From contig JAFSUV010000069.1 in NCBI GenBank assembly GCA_017450425.1, forward strand, positions 1 to 26,965: DNA of 26,965 nt. The letters are read 5' to 3'. The notes beneath the pieces were generated by a model. It saw only the letters and a list, made by a program, of their open reading frames with translations, searched no databases and was not told the origin of the DNA. The position numbers and the translations under genes are program-made. Positions 1 through 6,436 of this stretch are shown here, piece after piece. This DNA comes from Kiritimatiellia bacterium (lineage in GTDB: Bacteria; Verrucomicrobiota; Kiritimatiellia; RFP12; UBA3636). The number at the start of each line of letters is the position of its first letter. Position 1 is the stretch's first letter.

Positions 1-1
1 C

Positions 2-385
2 GTGCTCGTCGAAGGCGACGACATGACCGAGCCGATCGCCGACGAGACGCGCTCGATCCTCGACGGGCACATCATCCTCTCGCGCAAGCTCGCGCAGCAG
101 AACCACTATCCGGCGATCGACATCCTCGCGTCCGTCTCGCGCTGCCAGTCGGCCATCATTCCGAAGGACCACAAGGCTGCGGCCGCGAAGCTGCGCGCGC
201 TCCTGGCCAAGTACGCGGAAGTGGAGCTCCTCTTGAAGATCGGCGAATACAAGAAGGGGACAGACCCCGAGACGGACGAGGCGGTCGCGAAGAACGCCGC
301 CGTCAACAACTACCTGAAGCAGGGGCTCGACGAAAAGCCCGTCTACGCCGACTCCATCCAGAAGCTCAAGGAGGCCGTCGCGTAA
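2..385 (+). CDS. sctN: Type III secretion ATPase SctN, C-terminal part (5' end outside window)
   Basis: This is the last 127 codons of the hexameric ATPase that sits at the cytoplasmic base of the injectisome, where it detaches chaperones and unfolds substrates. The reading frame is open at the window edge, so the Walker A part lies upstream. The stretch VEGDDMTEPIADETRSILDG, followed by HIILSRKLAQQNHYPAID, is the family's highly conserved post-Walker-B region. A helical C-terminal domain follows. FliI is the flagellar paralogue, but the sctO-U gene order and the lack of flagellar genes point to an injectisome. The stop codon overlaps the sctO start by one base (TAATG), so translation is probably coupled. 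Confidence 0.95.
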   Translation: MLVEGDDMTEPIADETRSILDGHIILSRKLAQQNHYPAIDILASVSRCQSAIIPKDHKAAAAKLRALLAKYAEVELLLKIGEYKKGTDPETDEAVAKNAAVNNYLKQGLDEKPVYADSIQKLKEAVA

Positions 386-858
386 TGGCGTACCTCCTCC
401 AGCCGCTTTTGAGAATCCGCACGATGCGCGAGGACCGCGCGTCGGGCGAGCTCGTCGCGGCCAAGCGCGATCTGGCGCTCGCGGAGGAGGCGCTGGCGGC
501 ACGGCAGAAGGATCTGGCGGACTGGGAGGCGACGAAGGAGGCGCGGCGCGACAGGATCTACGATGCGATCATCGGGCGCGAAGTGAGCCGCGACCAGATT
601 GACCTGGCGAACGAAGGGGTGGCGCGGATCGACGAAGAGGGCGTCCTGAAGGCGGACAACGTCAAGCGCGCCGAACAGGAGCGCAAGAAGCGCGAAGAGG
701 CGGCGGACGTCGCCCGCCAGAACTTGAATCTTGCTACGAAAAACCGCATGAAGATCGATGAACACAAGGCAGTGTGGATGAAGGAGGACGCCCTGGCGCA
801 GGAAGCGCGCGCCGAGGGCGAACTCGAGGACTTCACGGTGAGGAAGGAAGAAATCTGA
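385..858 (+). CDS. sctO: Type III secretion stalk protein SctO (YscO/FliJ-like)
   Basis: The product is 157 residues and almost wholly helical. It is rich in Glu, Lys, Arg and Ala with a coiled-coil heptad pattern. The N-terminus (MAYLLQPLLRIRTMREDRAS) matches the YscO style: a short hydrophobic start followed by a charged R-x-x-R-E-D-R-A segment. SctO is the central stalk that inserts into the SctN hexamer and links it to the export gate protein SctV. Size, composition and position directly after sctN and before sctP/sctQ support the call. Primary sequence is poorly conserved in this family, so context carries much of the weight. It is coupled to both neighbours by one-base overlaps. Confidence 0.85.
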   Translation: MAYLLQPLLRIRTMREDRASGELVAAKRDLALAEEALAARQKDLADWEATKEARRDRIYDAIIGREVSRDQIDLANEGVARIDEEGVLKADNVKRAEQERKKREEAADVARQNLNLATKNRMKIDEHKAVWMKEDALAQEARAEGELEDFTVRKEEI

Positions 859-3200
859 TGTTTGCAGTAGAAGGTCTGAATGTCGAAGGTCTGAAGGTCG
901 ATGGTTCAAGGTCGTCGGCGCTTTCCTCCTTTAGCGCGTTGCTCCCCGACGCCTCCGGGCTCTCCCCGCTTCCATTGCCGAGTGACGACGCCGTACGCCG
1001 CTTCCAGAGCGCAATGGATGTGGAAGAGCCGTCCAATGGCGCTGGCCAGAAGGACGAAGGGCGGAAAGTCGAATGTCCTCTTAGCCGCAAAGAACGCATG
1101 GATCGCAAAGAGGAGCCCGCTGTTCTACAAGAGCCGGTCTTTCCGCTCGTCCAGAAAATCGTTTCGGATGCACCGGCTGCGCCAACCGTGAGGATTGCCC
1201 CTGTTTCTCCGGAGCAGGTGGACGCCCTTGCCCCGGTTGACTATTTCACCGCCTCCGACGGCACGGCGCTCCCTTATCGCCTGCATGTCCCGGCGCTGCC
1301 GGAATCGCTGCAGGTTGAAGGTTCCAAGCTTGAAGGTTCTACGTCATCCTCGCCTCAGCGTGAAAAAACGGCCGACCTTCGACTTTCCGACCTTCGACCT
1401 TCTACGCCCTCCCCGGTGTTCCCGCTGGTCCTTTTCATGCACGGCGCCGGAACGCGCGGCGACGACGGCAAGGCGTTCGCCGGCAACATTTCCTTCCAGT
1501 GCCTTCTCTCCCAGGTCACGGAAAACACCCCGGCGATTGTCCTCGCCCCGCAGTGCCCCGACGGGGAGAAGTGGGTCAACACCCCGTGGGGGGAGAAAGT
1601 CCACGACTTCGAGCCGGCACCCTCGCGCTACATGGGCGCGGCGCTCGAGCTTCTCGACCGGACCCTTGCGACGCAGCCCATCGACCGCTCGCGCATCCTG
1701 GTCTGCGGCAACTCGATGGGCGGCTACGCCACGTGGGACGTCGTTTCGCGCCGGCCCGGACTCTTCGCGGCGGCCCTGCCGGTCTGCGGCGGCGGCGACG
1801 CGGCGAAGATGCCGGAATTCGACGACATCCCCGTATGGGCCGTCCACGGCGGCGCGGACGGTACCGTGCCGGTGGAGAACTCCCGCGCGCTCGTTTCCGG
1901 CCTTCGCGCCAATCCGGCGCGCTCGGCCGAAACACGCTACACGGAAATTCCCGACGCCGGGCACGATGTCTGGACATACGCCTTCTCGGATCCGCAAATC
2001 CTCTCCTGGTTCTTTTCGAAGACCCGCGCCGCGACGGCGCCGTCGAAGGCGATCGAGCCGATATCCGTCGAGGCGGCGGCCGCGCTCTGTCCGTCCCGCC
2101 TCTACACCGCACCAGACGGCTCCACGATTCCGTACCGCGTCCACATTCCGGAAAACGCGGCTGACGCCGCCGCTCGAGCGGGGGCGCCCGGTCTGCCGCT
2201 CATCCTGTTTCTGCATGGCGCCGGCGAGCGCGGCGCGGACACCGAGCCGCTTGTGCGCTTCCCCACGATCCGCCACCTGCTCGCGCGCAACGCGATGGTG
2301 GAGGACGCGGAACGGGCAATCGTCATCGCCCCCCAATGCCCGGCGGAAGAACGGTGGGTCGATACGTCATGGGGCGAAACGGCACATGTTTTCAACGAAA
2401 ACCCCGCAAAGCCGCTTTCGCTGGCGCTCTCGCTGCTTGACCACGCCGTCGAAACCCTTCCGGTTGACCGTTCGCGCGTTTACGTCTGCGGCGTATCCAT
2501 GGGCGGCTACGGCACGTGGGACGCCCTGGCGCGCCGGCCGGAAACATTCGCGGCCGCGCTGCCCGTCTGCGGCGGGGGCTCAACCGAGGCCGTGGCCCGC
2601 GCAGGGCAAGTGCCCGTCTGGGTCTTCCATGGCGCGGAGGACACTGTCGTCCCCCCCGACAATTCGCGCAACCTTGTGGCCGCAATGCGCGACGACCCCG
2701 CGCGCACGGCTGAAACGCGCTATCGCGAATTTCCGGACGTCGGCCACGACAGCTGGCTGAACGCCTTTTCCTCGCCCGAAGTCCTCGGCTGGCTCTTCGC
2801 CCAGCGCCGGGAAGGGCAGGGGGATCAGTTGGCAGCCGACCTCCGGCCTTCCGACCTGCGACCTTCCGACCTGCGACCTTCCGACCTTCAGTCTTCGGTG
2901 TCCTCTCTCGCCGATGCGATTGCCGCCGAAATCGCGGCGACGCCGGCGCTTGCAAGCGGGGACGGGGAAATCCGAATCGTCCTCAAGCCGACTATGCTGG
3001 ACGGTTCCGAAATCCACCTTTCGGCCAGGACAGGCGAACTGACAGTCGCCATTACGCCGGCGACGCCGGAGGCCGCCGCGCTGGTCGCCGCCGCGCTGCC
3101 GCACCTTGAAACCGCGCTTGCGGCGCACTCGAGGGCTTTCCACCATGTCGCGATCTCAATCGCGCCAGCCAAGAAAGGAAGAAATGATGAAACCGCTTGA
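858..3200 (+). CDS. sctP: SctP/FliK-like substrate-switch protein fused to two tandem alpha/beta-hydrolase (esterase) domains
   Basis: The product is 780 residues; ATG 858 is chosen because it overlaps the sctO stop (TGATG). Layout: residues 1-125, low-complexity N-terminus with repeat-derived VEGL/KVEG segments; about 126-395, esterase domain 1, with nucleophile S286 in GNSMGGY, acid D334 in GGADGTVP and H369 in GHDVW; about 405-655, esterase domain 2, with S547 in GVSMGGY, D595 in GAEDTVVP and H630 in GHDSW; about 660-680, linker of SDLRP repeats; about 690-770, a FliK/SctP-type C-terminal domain (IVLKPTMLDGSEIHL, then AALPHLETAL). The hydrolases resemble prolyl-oligopeptidase/dienelactone-type esterases. 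No signal peptide is visible. SctP proteins are known to be early T3S substrates that set needle length and switch specificity. The gene lies between sctO and sctQ, the usual sctP slot. Both triads look intact. The fusion is seen directly as one open frame; its dual role is inference. Confidence 0.8.
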   Translation: MFAVEGLNVEGLKVDGSRSSALSSFSALLPDASGLSPLPLPSDDAVRRFQSAMDVEEPSNGAGQKDEGRKVECPLSRKERMDRKEEPAVLQEPVFPLVQKIVSDAPAAPTVRIAPVSPEQVDALAPVDYFTASDGTALPYRLHVPALPESLQVEGSKLEGSTSSSPQREKTADLRLSDLRPSTPSPVFPLVLFMHGAGTRGDDGKAFAGNISFQCLLSQVTENTPAIVLAPQCPDGEKWVNTPWGEKVHDFEPAPSRYMGAALELLDRTLATQPIDRSRILVCGNSMGGYATWDVVSRRPGLFAAALPVCGGGDAAKMPEFDDIPVWAVHGGADGTVPVENSRALVSGLRANPARSAETRYTEIPDAGHDVWTYAFSDPQILSWFFSKTRAATAPSKAIEPISVEAAAALCPSRLYTAPDGSTIPYRVHIPENAADAAARAGAPGLPLILFLHGAGERGADTEPLVRFPTIRHLLARNAMVEDAERAIVIAPQCPAEERWVDTSWGETAHVFNENPAKPLSLALSLLDHAVETLPVDRSRVYVCGVSMGGYGTWDALARRPETFAAALPVCGGGSTEAVARAGQVPVWVFHGAEDTVVPPDNSRNLVAAMRDDPARTAETRYREFPDVGHDSWLNAFSSPEVLGWLFAQRREGQGDQLAADLRPSDLRPSDLRPSDLQSSVSSLADAIAAEIAATPALASGDGEIRIVLKPTMLDGSEIHLSARTGELTVAITPATPEAAALVAAALPHLETALAAHSRAFHHVAISIAPAKKGRNDETA
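869..913 (+). repeat. Purine-rich 7-8 bp repeat array (+ arm) at the sctP 5' end
   Basis: About five imperfect copies of a TGAAGGTC/CGAAGGTC unit start only 11 bases after the sctP start codon. They encode the alternating VEGL, NVEGL, KVDGS pattern. The unit belongs to the same family as the arrays at 1311, 2838, 3996, 4451 and 5681. Confidence 0.75.
1085..1113 (+). repeat. CGCAAAGA-type short repeat inside sctP
   Basis: Three imperfect copies of a CGCAAAGA/CGCATGGA unit (CGCAAAGAACGCATGGATCG, then CAAAGAG) lie in the disordered N-terminal region of sctP. They follow a short stretch with a GGAAAGTCGAATGTC match to the 7-bp family at 1062-1076. This looks like a second repeat family. Confidence 0.55.
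1311..1406 (+). repeat. Convergent 7-bp repeat insertion (+ arm, spacer, - arm) inside esterase domain 1
   Basis: A purine-rich arm at 1311-1341 (units like TTGAAGGTTC) is followed by a spacer of about 30 bases. A pyrimidine-rich arm of ACCTTCG/ACTTTCC units at 1374-1404 follows, the inverted form of the same unit. It adds about 35 residues just before the VFPLVLFMHGAG strand. The homologous point of domain 2 in the same protein has no such insertion. Confidence 0.8.
2838..2893 (+). repeat. 15-bp tandem repeats (- arm) coding the SDLRP linker
   Basis: Three to four copies of a CTTCCGACCTGCGAC-like unit encode SDLRP SDLRP SDLQS. They form the linker between the second hydrolase domain and the C-terminal substrate-switch domain of sctP. 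The unit is two linked copies of the inverted 7-bp repeat seen elsewhere in the operon. Confidence 0.75.
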
Positions 3201-4161
3201 AATCCTCTCCACGCTCCCAAAGTGGGCGAATGCCACGCCGGACGCGATCATCGACTCGCCGGCGTTCGCAATGCCGTGCCGCCTTGGCGAGGAACCGGCC
3301 GTCATCCGCCCCGCGTCCGTGGCACCGGCGGCGGCGGAAACGCTGGCTCTTTCCGTGGCATTCGGCGACGAGCCTCACACGCTCGGCATTGCCCGTTCCC
3401 CGCGCTTTCCCGACCTCGACAAGCTCTGGGACGGCCGCGCCGACGTGCCTGAACCGATCCTGCTTGCCCTCGTCGAACGCGAGTGCGGGCCGCTTCTGCA
3501 ACTGCTCGAAAACGCCGTCAGGAAGCAGCTGCGGCTCGTGGGCATTTCACGCAGAGGCGCAGAGGAGGAGGAGGCGCGGAGCGATGGCACGGAGGACCCT
3601 TCCGGCATCGCTCTCTGTGTCGCCGCTCCTCGGCGCGAGGAAAACGACGCGCAGCCCATCTGTTTTTCGCTTACGCGAAGCGCCACCGTTGTCTCCGCGT
3701 TTGGCGCGCTCCGCAACCTCGACCTGGCGCACGAGTCGATCCGCTCGCAGACGCTTCAGTCCGAGGTTGAATACGCCGCCTTTGCGATGCCGGAAGCCGA
3801 CATCGCCGCCATCTCGCCCGGCGACGCGGTGATGCTCCCGGAAATCGGCTCGATCCAGCCGCGTCTCATAATCGACGGGCGGTTCGTCTGGGATGAGGGC
3901 GGCGTCGCGCCATACGGAGACGACGGAATGTGCCGCGTGCGCGGTGTCGAAGCAAAGGTGGTTTCGCTGGGCGAACTGTTCGATGCGGCAGGAGAGTTGA
4001 AAGTTGAAAAGTTGAAAGTTGAAAGTTATAAGGGTGAAGATTGCCGCGACGGACTTCAACTGCGGCTTCTTCGCAACGGCAAAGCCGTCGCCTCCGGCCG
4101 CTTCGGCCGCCTCGGCGACCATCCCGCACTCCTCGTTGAAAGTGAATTTGGCGGCCGATAG
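3187..4161 (+). CDS. sctQ: Type III secretion cytoplasmic ring (C-ring/sorting platform) protein SctQ
   Basis: The product is 324 residues if started at ATG 3187. AGGAAG at 3176-3181 gives 5-base spacing to that ATG, against 2 bases for ATG 3184. The gene overlaps the sctP end by 14 bases. SctQ is the FliM/FliN counterpart that forms the sorting platform under the export gate. Two regions read like SpoA segments: around residues 205-245 (DIAAISPGDAVMLPE, then LIIDGRFVW) and the C-terminus (LRLLRNGKAVASGRFGRLGD). SctQ is weakly conserved, so gene order supports the call strongly. Two repeat-derived insertions interrupt it: an acidic EEEEARSDGTED stretch near residues 125-150 and ELKVEKLKVESYK near residues 270-282. 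The second falls just before the last SpoA-like segment. Confidence 0.75.
   Translation: MKPLEILSTLPKWANATPDAIIDSPAFAMPCRLGEEPAVIRPASVAPAAAETLALSVAFGDEPHTLGIARSPRFPDLDKLWDGRADVPEPILLALVERECGPLLQLLENAVRKQLRLVGISRRGAEEEEARSDGTEDPSGIALCVAAPRREENDAQPICFSLTRSATVVSAFGALRNLDLAHESIRSQTLQSEVEYAAFAMPEADIAAISPGDAVMLPEIGSIQPRLIIDGRFVWDEGGVAPYGDDGMCRVRGVEAKVVSLGELFDAAGELKVEKLKVESYKGEDCRDGLQLRLLRNGKAVASGRFGRLGDHPALLVESEFGGR
3549..3640 (+). repeat. CGCAGAGG-type convergent repeat insertion inside sctQ
   Basis: The + arm at 3549-3596 begins ACGCAGAGGCGCAGAGG and continues as GGAGG/CACGGAGG variants. The region at 3608-3640 (CTCTCTGTGTCGCCGCTCCTC) looks like an inverted arm of the same family. The reading frame stays open through both arms. 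Confidence 0.6.
3996..4027 (+). repeat. GTTGAAA 7-bp repeat array inside sctQ
   Basis: Four to five copies of GTTGAAA/GTTGAAAA stand in direct orientation and encode ELKVEKLKVES. The same unit occurs inverted (TTTCAAC) inside sctT at 5681-5710. Confidence 0.85.
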
Positions 4162-4205
4162 CAGACGATGGCTGTCGATCGCAGTCGAAAAGGAAAATTC
4201 CCCCC

Positions 4206-4916
4206 ATGTTCCAGACAAACCCTTTCACTCTGATAGTCCTCTTCGTGGGACTGTCCCTGCTGCCGTTCGTGGCGATGATCGCGACGAGCTACCTCAAGAT
4301 CGTGGTCGTGATGTCGCTCATCCGCAATGCGCTCGGCATCCAGTCGATCCCGCCGAACATGGTGATCAACGCGCTCGCGATGATTCTCACGTTCTACATC
4401 ATGGCTCCGATGGCGAGCGAATCGTGGCAGATAATCGCCGAACGTCAAACGTCGAAAGTCGAAAGCCGGCAGGCCGCGAGCGGACAGGCGGAAGGCGCGG
4501 CAGGATCTGCGACCCTGGACCTTGGACTTTCGACCTCTGAATTCGCGGAAGCGGCCGAGCCGTTTCGCAGGTTTCTTTCGGAGCATACGTCCGTGCGCGA
4601 ACGGGCGTTCTTCGTCAACACGGCGGAAACGCTGTGGGGCAAAGACGGGGAACCGGCCGAGGTCGATCCGGAGAGCTTCTACATCCTTCTTCCGTCGTTC
4701 TGCGTGTCTGAGCTTACGAAAGCGTTTCAGATAGGCTTCCTCGTATATTTGCCGTTCATCGCGATCGACATCATCGTGTCGAACATCCTGCTCGCAATGG
4801 GCATGATGATGGTGTCGCCCGTCACGATATCGCTGCCGTTCAAGTTGCTCCTCTTCGTGATGGTGAACGGCTGGACGCTCCTTATCCAGGGTCTCGTGAG
4901 GGGGTACGCGATATGA
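4206..4916 (+). CDS. sctR: Type III secretion export gate protein SctR (FliP family)
   Basis: This 236-residue inner-membrane protein forms, with SctS and SctT, the helical export gate at the core of the injectisome. The N-terminus (about residues 8-65) carries two hydrophobic segments with the conserved LLPFVAMIATSYLKIVVVMS and ALGIQSIPPNMVINALA patterns. The C-terminus has the conserved KAFQIGFLVYLPFIAIDIIV and MGMMMVSPVTISLPFKLLLF segments. The periplasmic loop (about residues 78-115) is longer than usual because of a repeat-flanked insertion. AAGGAA at 4190-4195 precedes the ATG by 10 bases. The last four bases overlap the sctS start (ATGA). Confidence 0.97.
   Translation: MFQTNPFTLIVLFVGLSLLPFVAMIATSYLKIVVVMSLIRNALGIQSIPPNMVINALAMILTFYIMAPMASESWQIIAERQTSKVESRQAASGQAEGAAGSATLDLGLSTSEFAEAAEPFRRFLSEHTSVRERAFFVNTAETLWGKDGEPAEVDPESFYILLPSFCVSELTKAFQIGFLVYLPFIAIDIIVSNILLAMGMMMVSPVTISLPFKLLLFVMVNGWTLLIQGLVRGYAI
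4451..4534 (+). repeat. Insertion in sctR bounded by a 10-bp inverted repeat of the 7-bp family
   Basis: GTCGAAAGTC at 4451-4460 and its exact inverse GACTTTCGAC at 4525-4534 bracket 64 bases of sequence rich in Ala, Gly, Ser and Gln codons. Further partial units extend both arms outward or inward (CGAAAG at 4461; GGACCTTG at 4517). The insertion is in frame, in the periplasmic loop of SctR. Confidence 0.8.
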
Positions 4917-5179
4917 GTCAGGCGCAGATACTCGACTATGCGAGGATGTGCCTCGTCATCGTGCTTCGGCTGTCGCTCATCCCGATAGTGGTGGCGACGG
5001 TCATCGGCATCCTTGTCTCGCTGCTGCAGGCGCTCACGCAAATTCAGGAGCAGACGCTTGGCTTTGCAGTGAAGCTCATCGCCATTTCGCTGACGCTTCT
5101 CGCCTGCGCCTCGTGGATGGGTTCGTCGCTCATGCTCTACACGCAGGACATCTTCAACAGCTTTGCGCTTCTGAGATAG
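4913..5179 (+). CDS. sctS: Type III secretion export gate protein SctS (FliQ family)
   Basis: The product is 88 residues, the usual length for SctS, with two hydrophobic hairpin segments (about residues 15-40 and 52-75). The VVATVIGILVSLLQALTQIQ motif followed by EQTLGFAVKLIAI is diagnostic of the FliQ/SctS family. Four copies associate with SctR5T1 to close the export channel. It overlaps sctR by four bases and ends three bases before sctT. It is one of the few genes in this operon with no repeat insertion. Confidence 0.97.
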   Translation: MSQAQILDYARMCLVIVLRLSLIPIVVATVIGILVSLLQALTQIQEQTLGFAVKLIAISLTLLACASWMGSSLMLYTQDIFNSFALLR

Positions 5180-5182
5180 CGG

Positions 5183-6004
5183 ATGCCCTACGTTGAATTC
5201 CATCGATGGATCTTGGCGGCGGTCCTTGCCATGGCGAGGATCGGCGGGGCGTTCGCCATCTGCCCGGCGCTTGCGGATTCGATGATACCGGGCGTGGCGC
5301 GTCGGGCGGCGACGTTCGCCTTCGCGGTCATAGCGATCCCGTTCATCCACGCCGGGATGCCGCCCGGCGAACCGGTCGTGTGGGGCTTCGCCCTTCTCGC
5401 CCTCAAGGAGGCGCTGATCGGCTTCATGCTCGGCTTCTTCAGCGCAGTCCCGTTTTGGGTCGCGGAGAACGTGGGCAACTTCATCGACAACCAGCGCGGC
5501 GCGACGATGGGCGAAGTCTATTCGCCGCTTTCCGGCGCGCAGGTTTCGACGACGGGCATTTTCTTCACGCAGATCGTTTCGACGATCTTCTTCACTTCTG
5601 GCGCGGTGTTCCTGCTTCTCGCCGCGCTCTACAAGAGCTATGCCGTCTGGCCGGTCTTCCCCGCCCCCTCTGTTTCTCAGCTTTCAACTTTCAACTTTCC
5701 AACTTTCAACGTATCTTTCTCCCCCGACGCGCCGGTGCAGATTCTCGGAACGCTCGACGGAATGCTGAAGACGACGGTCGTCATCTCGGCGCCCGTCATC
5801 ATCGTGATGTTCCTTGCGACGATCGGCCTCGGGCTCGTCAACCGCACCGCGCCGCAGCTCAACGTCTTCTTCCTCTCGATGCCGGTCAAATCCGCCCTCG
5901 GCGTCGCCATGCTGATCCTCTACCTGCCCTTCATCATGGACATGCTCATGTACACCAGGGACGCCGCCATCCTCGACCCGGTGAGGAAGCTGCTGGGCGG
6001 GTAA
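5183..6004 (+). CDS. sctT: Type III secretion export gate protein SctT (FliR family)
   Basis: This 273-residue polytopic inner-membrane protein is the single-copy subunit of the SctRST gate. Conserved features include ARIGGAFAICPAL near the N-terminus, FWVAENVGNFIDNQRGATMG around residues 90-110, and the GLVNRTAPQLNVFFLSMPVK segment near residue 220. This is the classic FliR/SctT signature. The start follows the sctS stop by three bases. A short repeat-derived insertion (SVSQLSTFNFPTFNVSF, about residues 163-179) lies in a loop after the YKSYAVWPVF segment. Directly after this gene the operon is interrupted by a repeat-gene-repeat cassette before sctU. Confidence 0.97.
   Translation: MPYVEFHRWILAAVLAMARIGGAFAICPALADSMIPGVARRAATFAFAVIAIPFIHAGMPPGEPVVWGFALLALKEALIGFMLGFFSAVPFWVAENVGNFIDNQRGATMGEVYSPLSGAQVSTTGIFFTQIVSTIFFTSGAVFLLLAALYKSYAVWPVFPAPSVSQLSTFNFPTFNVSFSPDAPVQILGTLDGMLKTTVVISAPVIIVMFLATIGLGLVNRTAPQLNVFFLSMPVKSALGVAMLILYLPFIMDMLMYTRDAAILDPVRKLLGG
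5681..5710 (+). repeat. TTTCAAC 7-bp repeat array (- arm) inside sctT
   Basis: Four copies of CTTTCAA/CTTTCCAA, the inverted form of the GTTGAAA unit in sctQ, encode the QLSTFNFPTFN stretch. The frame is kept. Confidence 0.85.
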
Positions 6005-6154
6005 ACGAACCGAAGCGGATTCGATGGGAAAAATGGACAATCAAGATCAGGTCCGGGGCAGGGTTCGCCGCCAGAAGGAGCAGGATTTTCGCGCGGATCG
6101 GGTGCCGTGCGGGAAAAGCCAGGATTCCGGGCCGGCGCGATTTGAGCCGGAGGG
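6005..6154. other. Intergenic stretch after sctT, no gene recognised
   Basis: These 150 bases between the sctT stop and the first 9-bp repeat array contain an ATG-initiated frame at 6024 that runs on through the arrays. I recognise no family in its first 45 codons and see no ribosome-binding site at the right distance. No promoter or terminator stands out. It may be a remnant left by the cassette's arrival. Confidence 0.4.
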
Positions 6155-6405
6155 TAGGACGAGCAGGACGGGTAGGACCAGCAGGACCAGCAGGACTGGT
6201 AGGACGAGCAGGACTGGTAGGACGTTGCGCCGGCTTTTACCAGCCAGTCCTGCTTGTCCTACTCGTCTTACCAGTCCTGCTCGGCCTACCGGTCCTGCTT
6301 GTCCTACCGGTCCTGCTAGTCCTACCCGTCCTGCCGGTCCTACCCTTCCTGCTAGTCCTACCCGTCCTGCCGGTCCTACCGGTCCTGCTCGTCCTACCCT
6401 TCCTA
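6155..6405. repeat. 9-bp repeat array 1: 8 purine-rich units, 17-base spacer, 18 inverted units
   Basis: Units at 6155-6226 follow YAGGACNNG (for example TAGGACGAG, CAGGACTGG). After a spacer at 6227-6243 the inverted form runs at 6244-6405 (CCAGTCCTG, CTTGTCCTA and so on). The core AGGAC/GTCCT is nearly constant while the next two bases vary among GA, CC, TG, TA and others. In the inverted arm, units ending CTG and CTA mostly alternate, giving an 18-bp higher-order period. The two arms could fold into a long imperfect hairpin in DNA or RNA. Confidence 0.95.
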
Positions 6406-6436
6406 CCCCTATCCCAAGCTGCGGAGGTGTTTGACG

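Noticed and set aside
1195..2760. 521-codon + strand open frame overlapping the esterase region
   Set aside because: It is an Arg/Pro/Ser-rich shadow of sctP in another frame; the sctP frame holds both catalytic triads.
6024..6434. Open frame of 136 codons spanning the first 9-bp repeat array
   Set aside because: Most of its length is repeat (Arg-Thr-Ser and Pro-Ala-Ser-type triplets), it has no clear ribosome-binding site, and all frames are open across such repeats. No known domain is visible in its non-repeat start.
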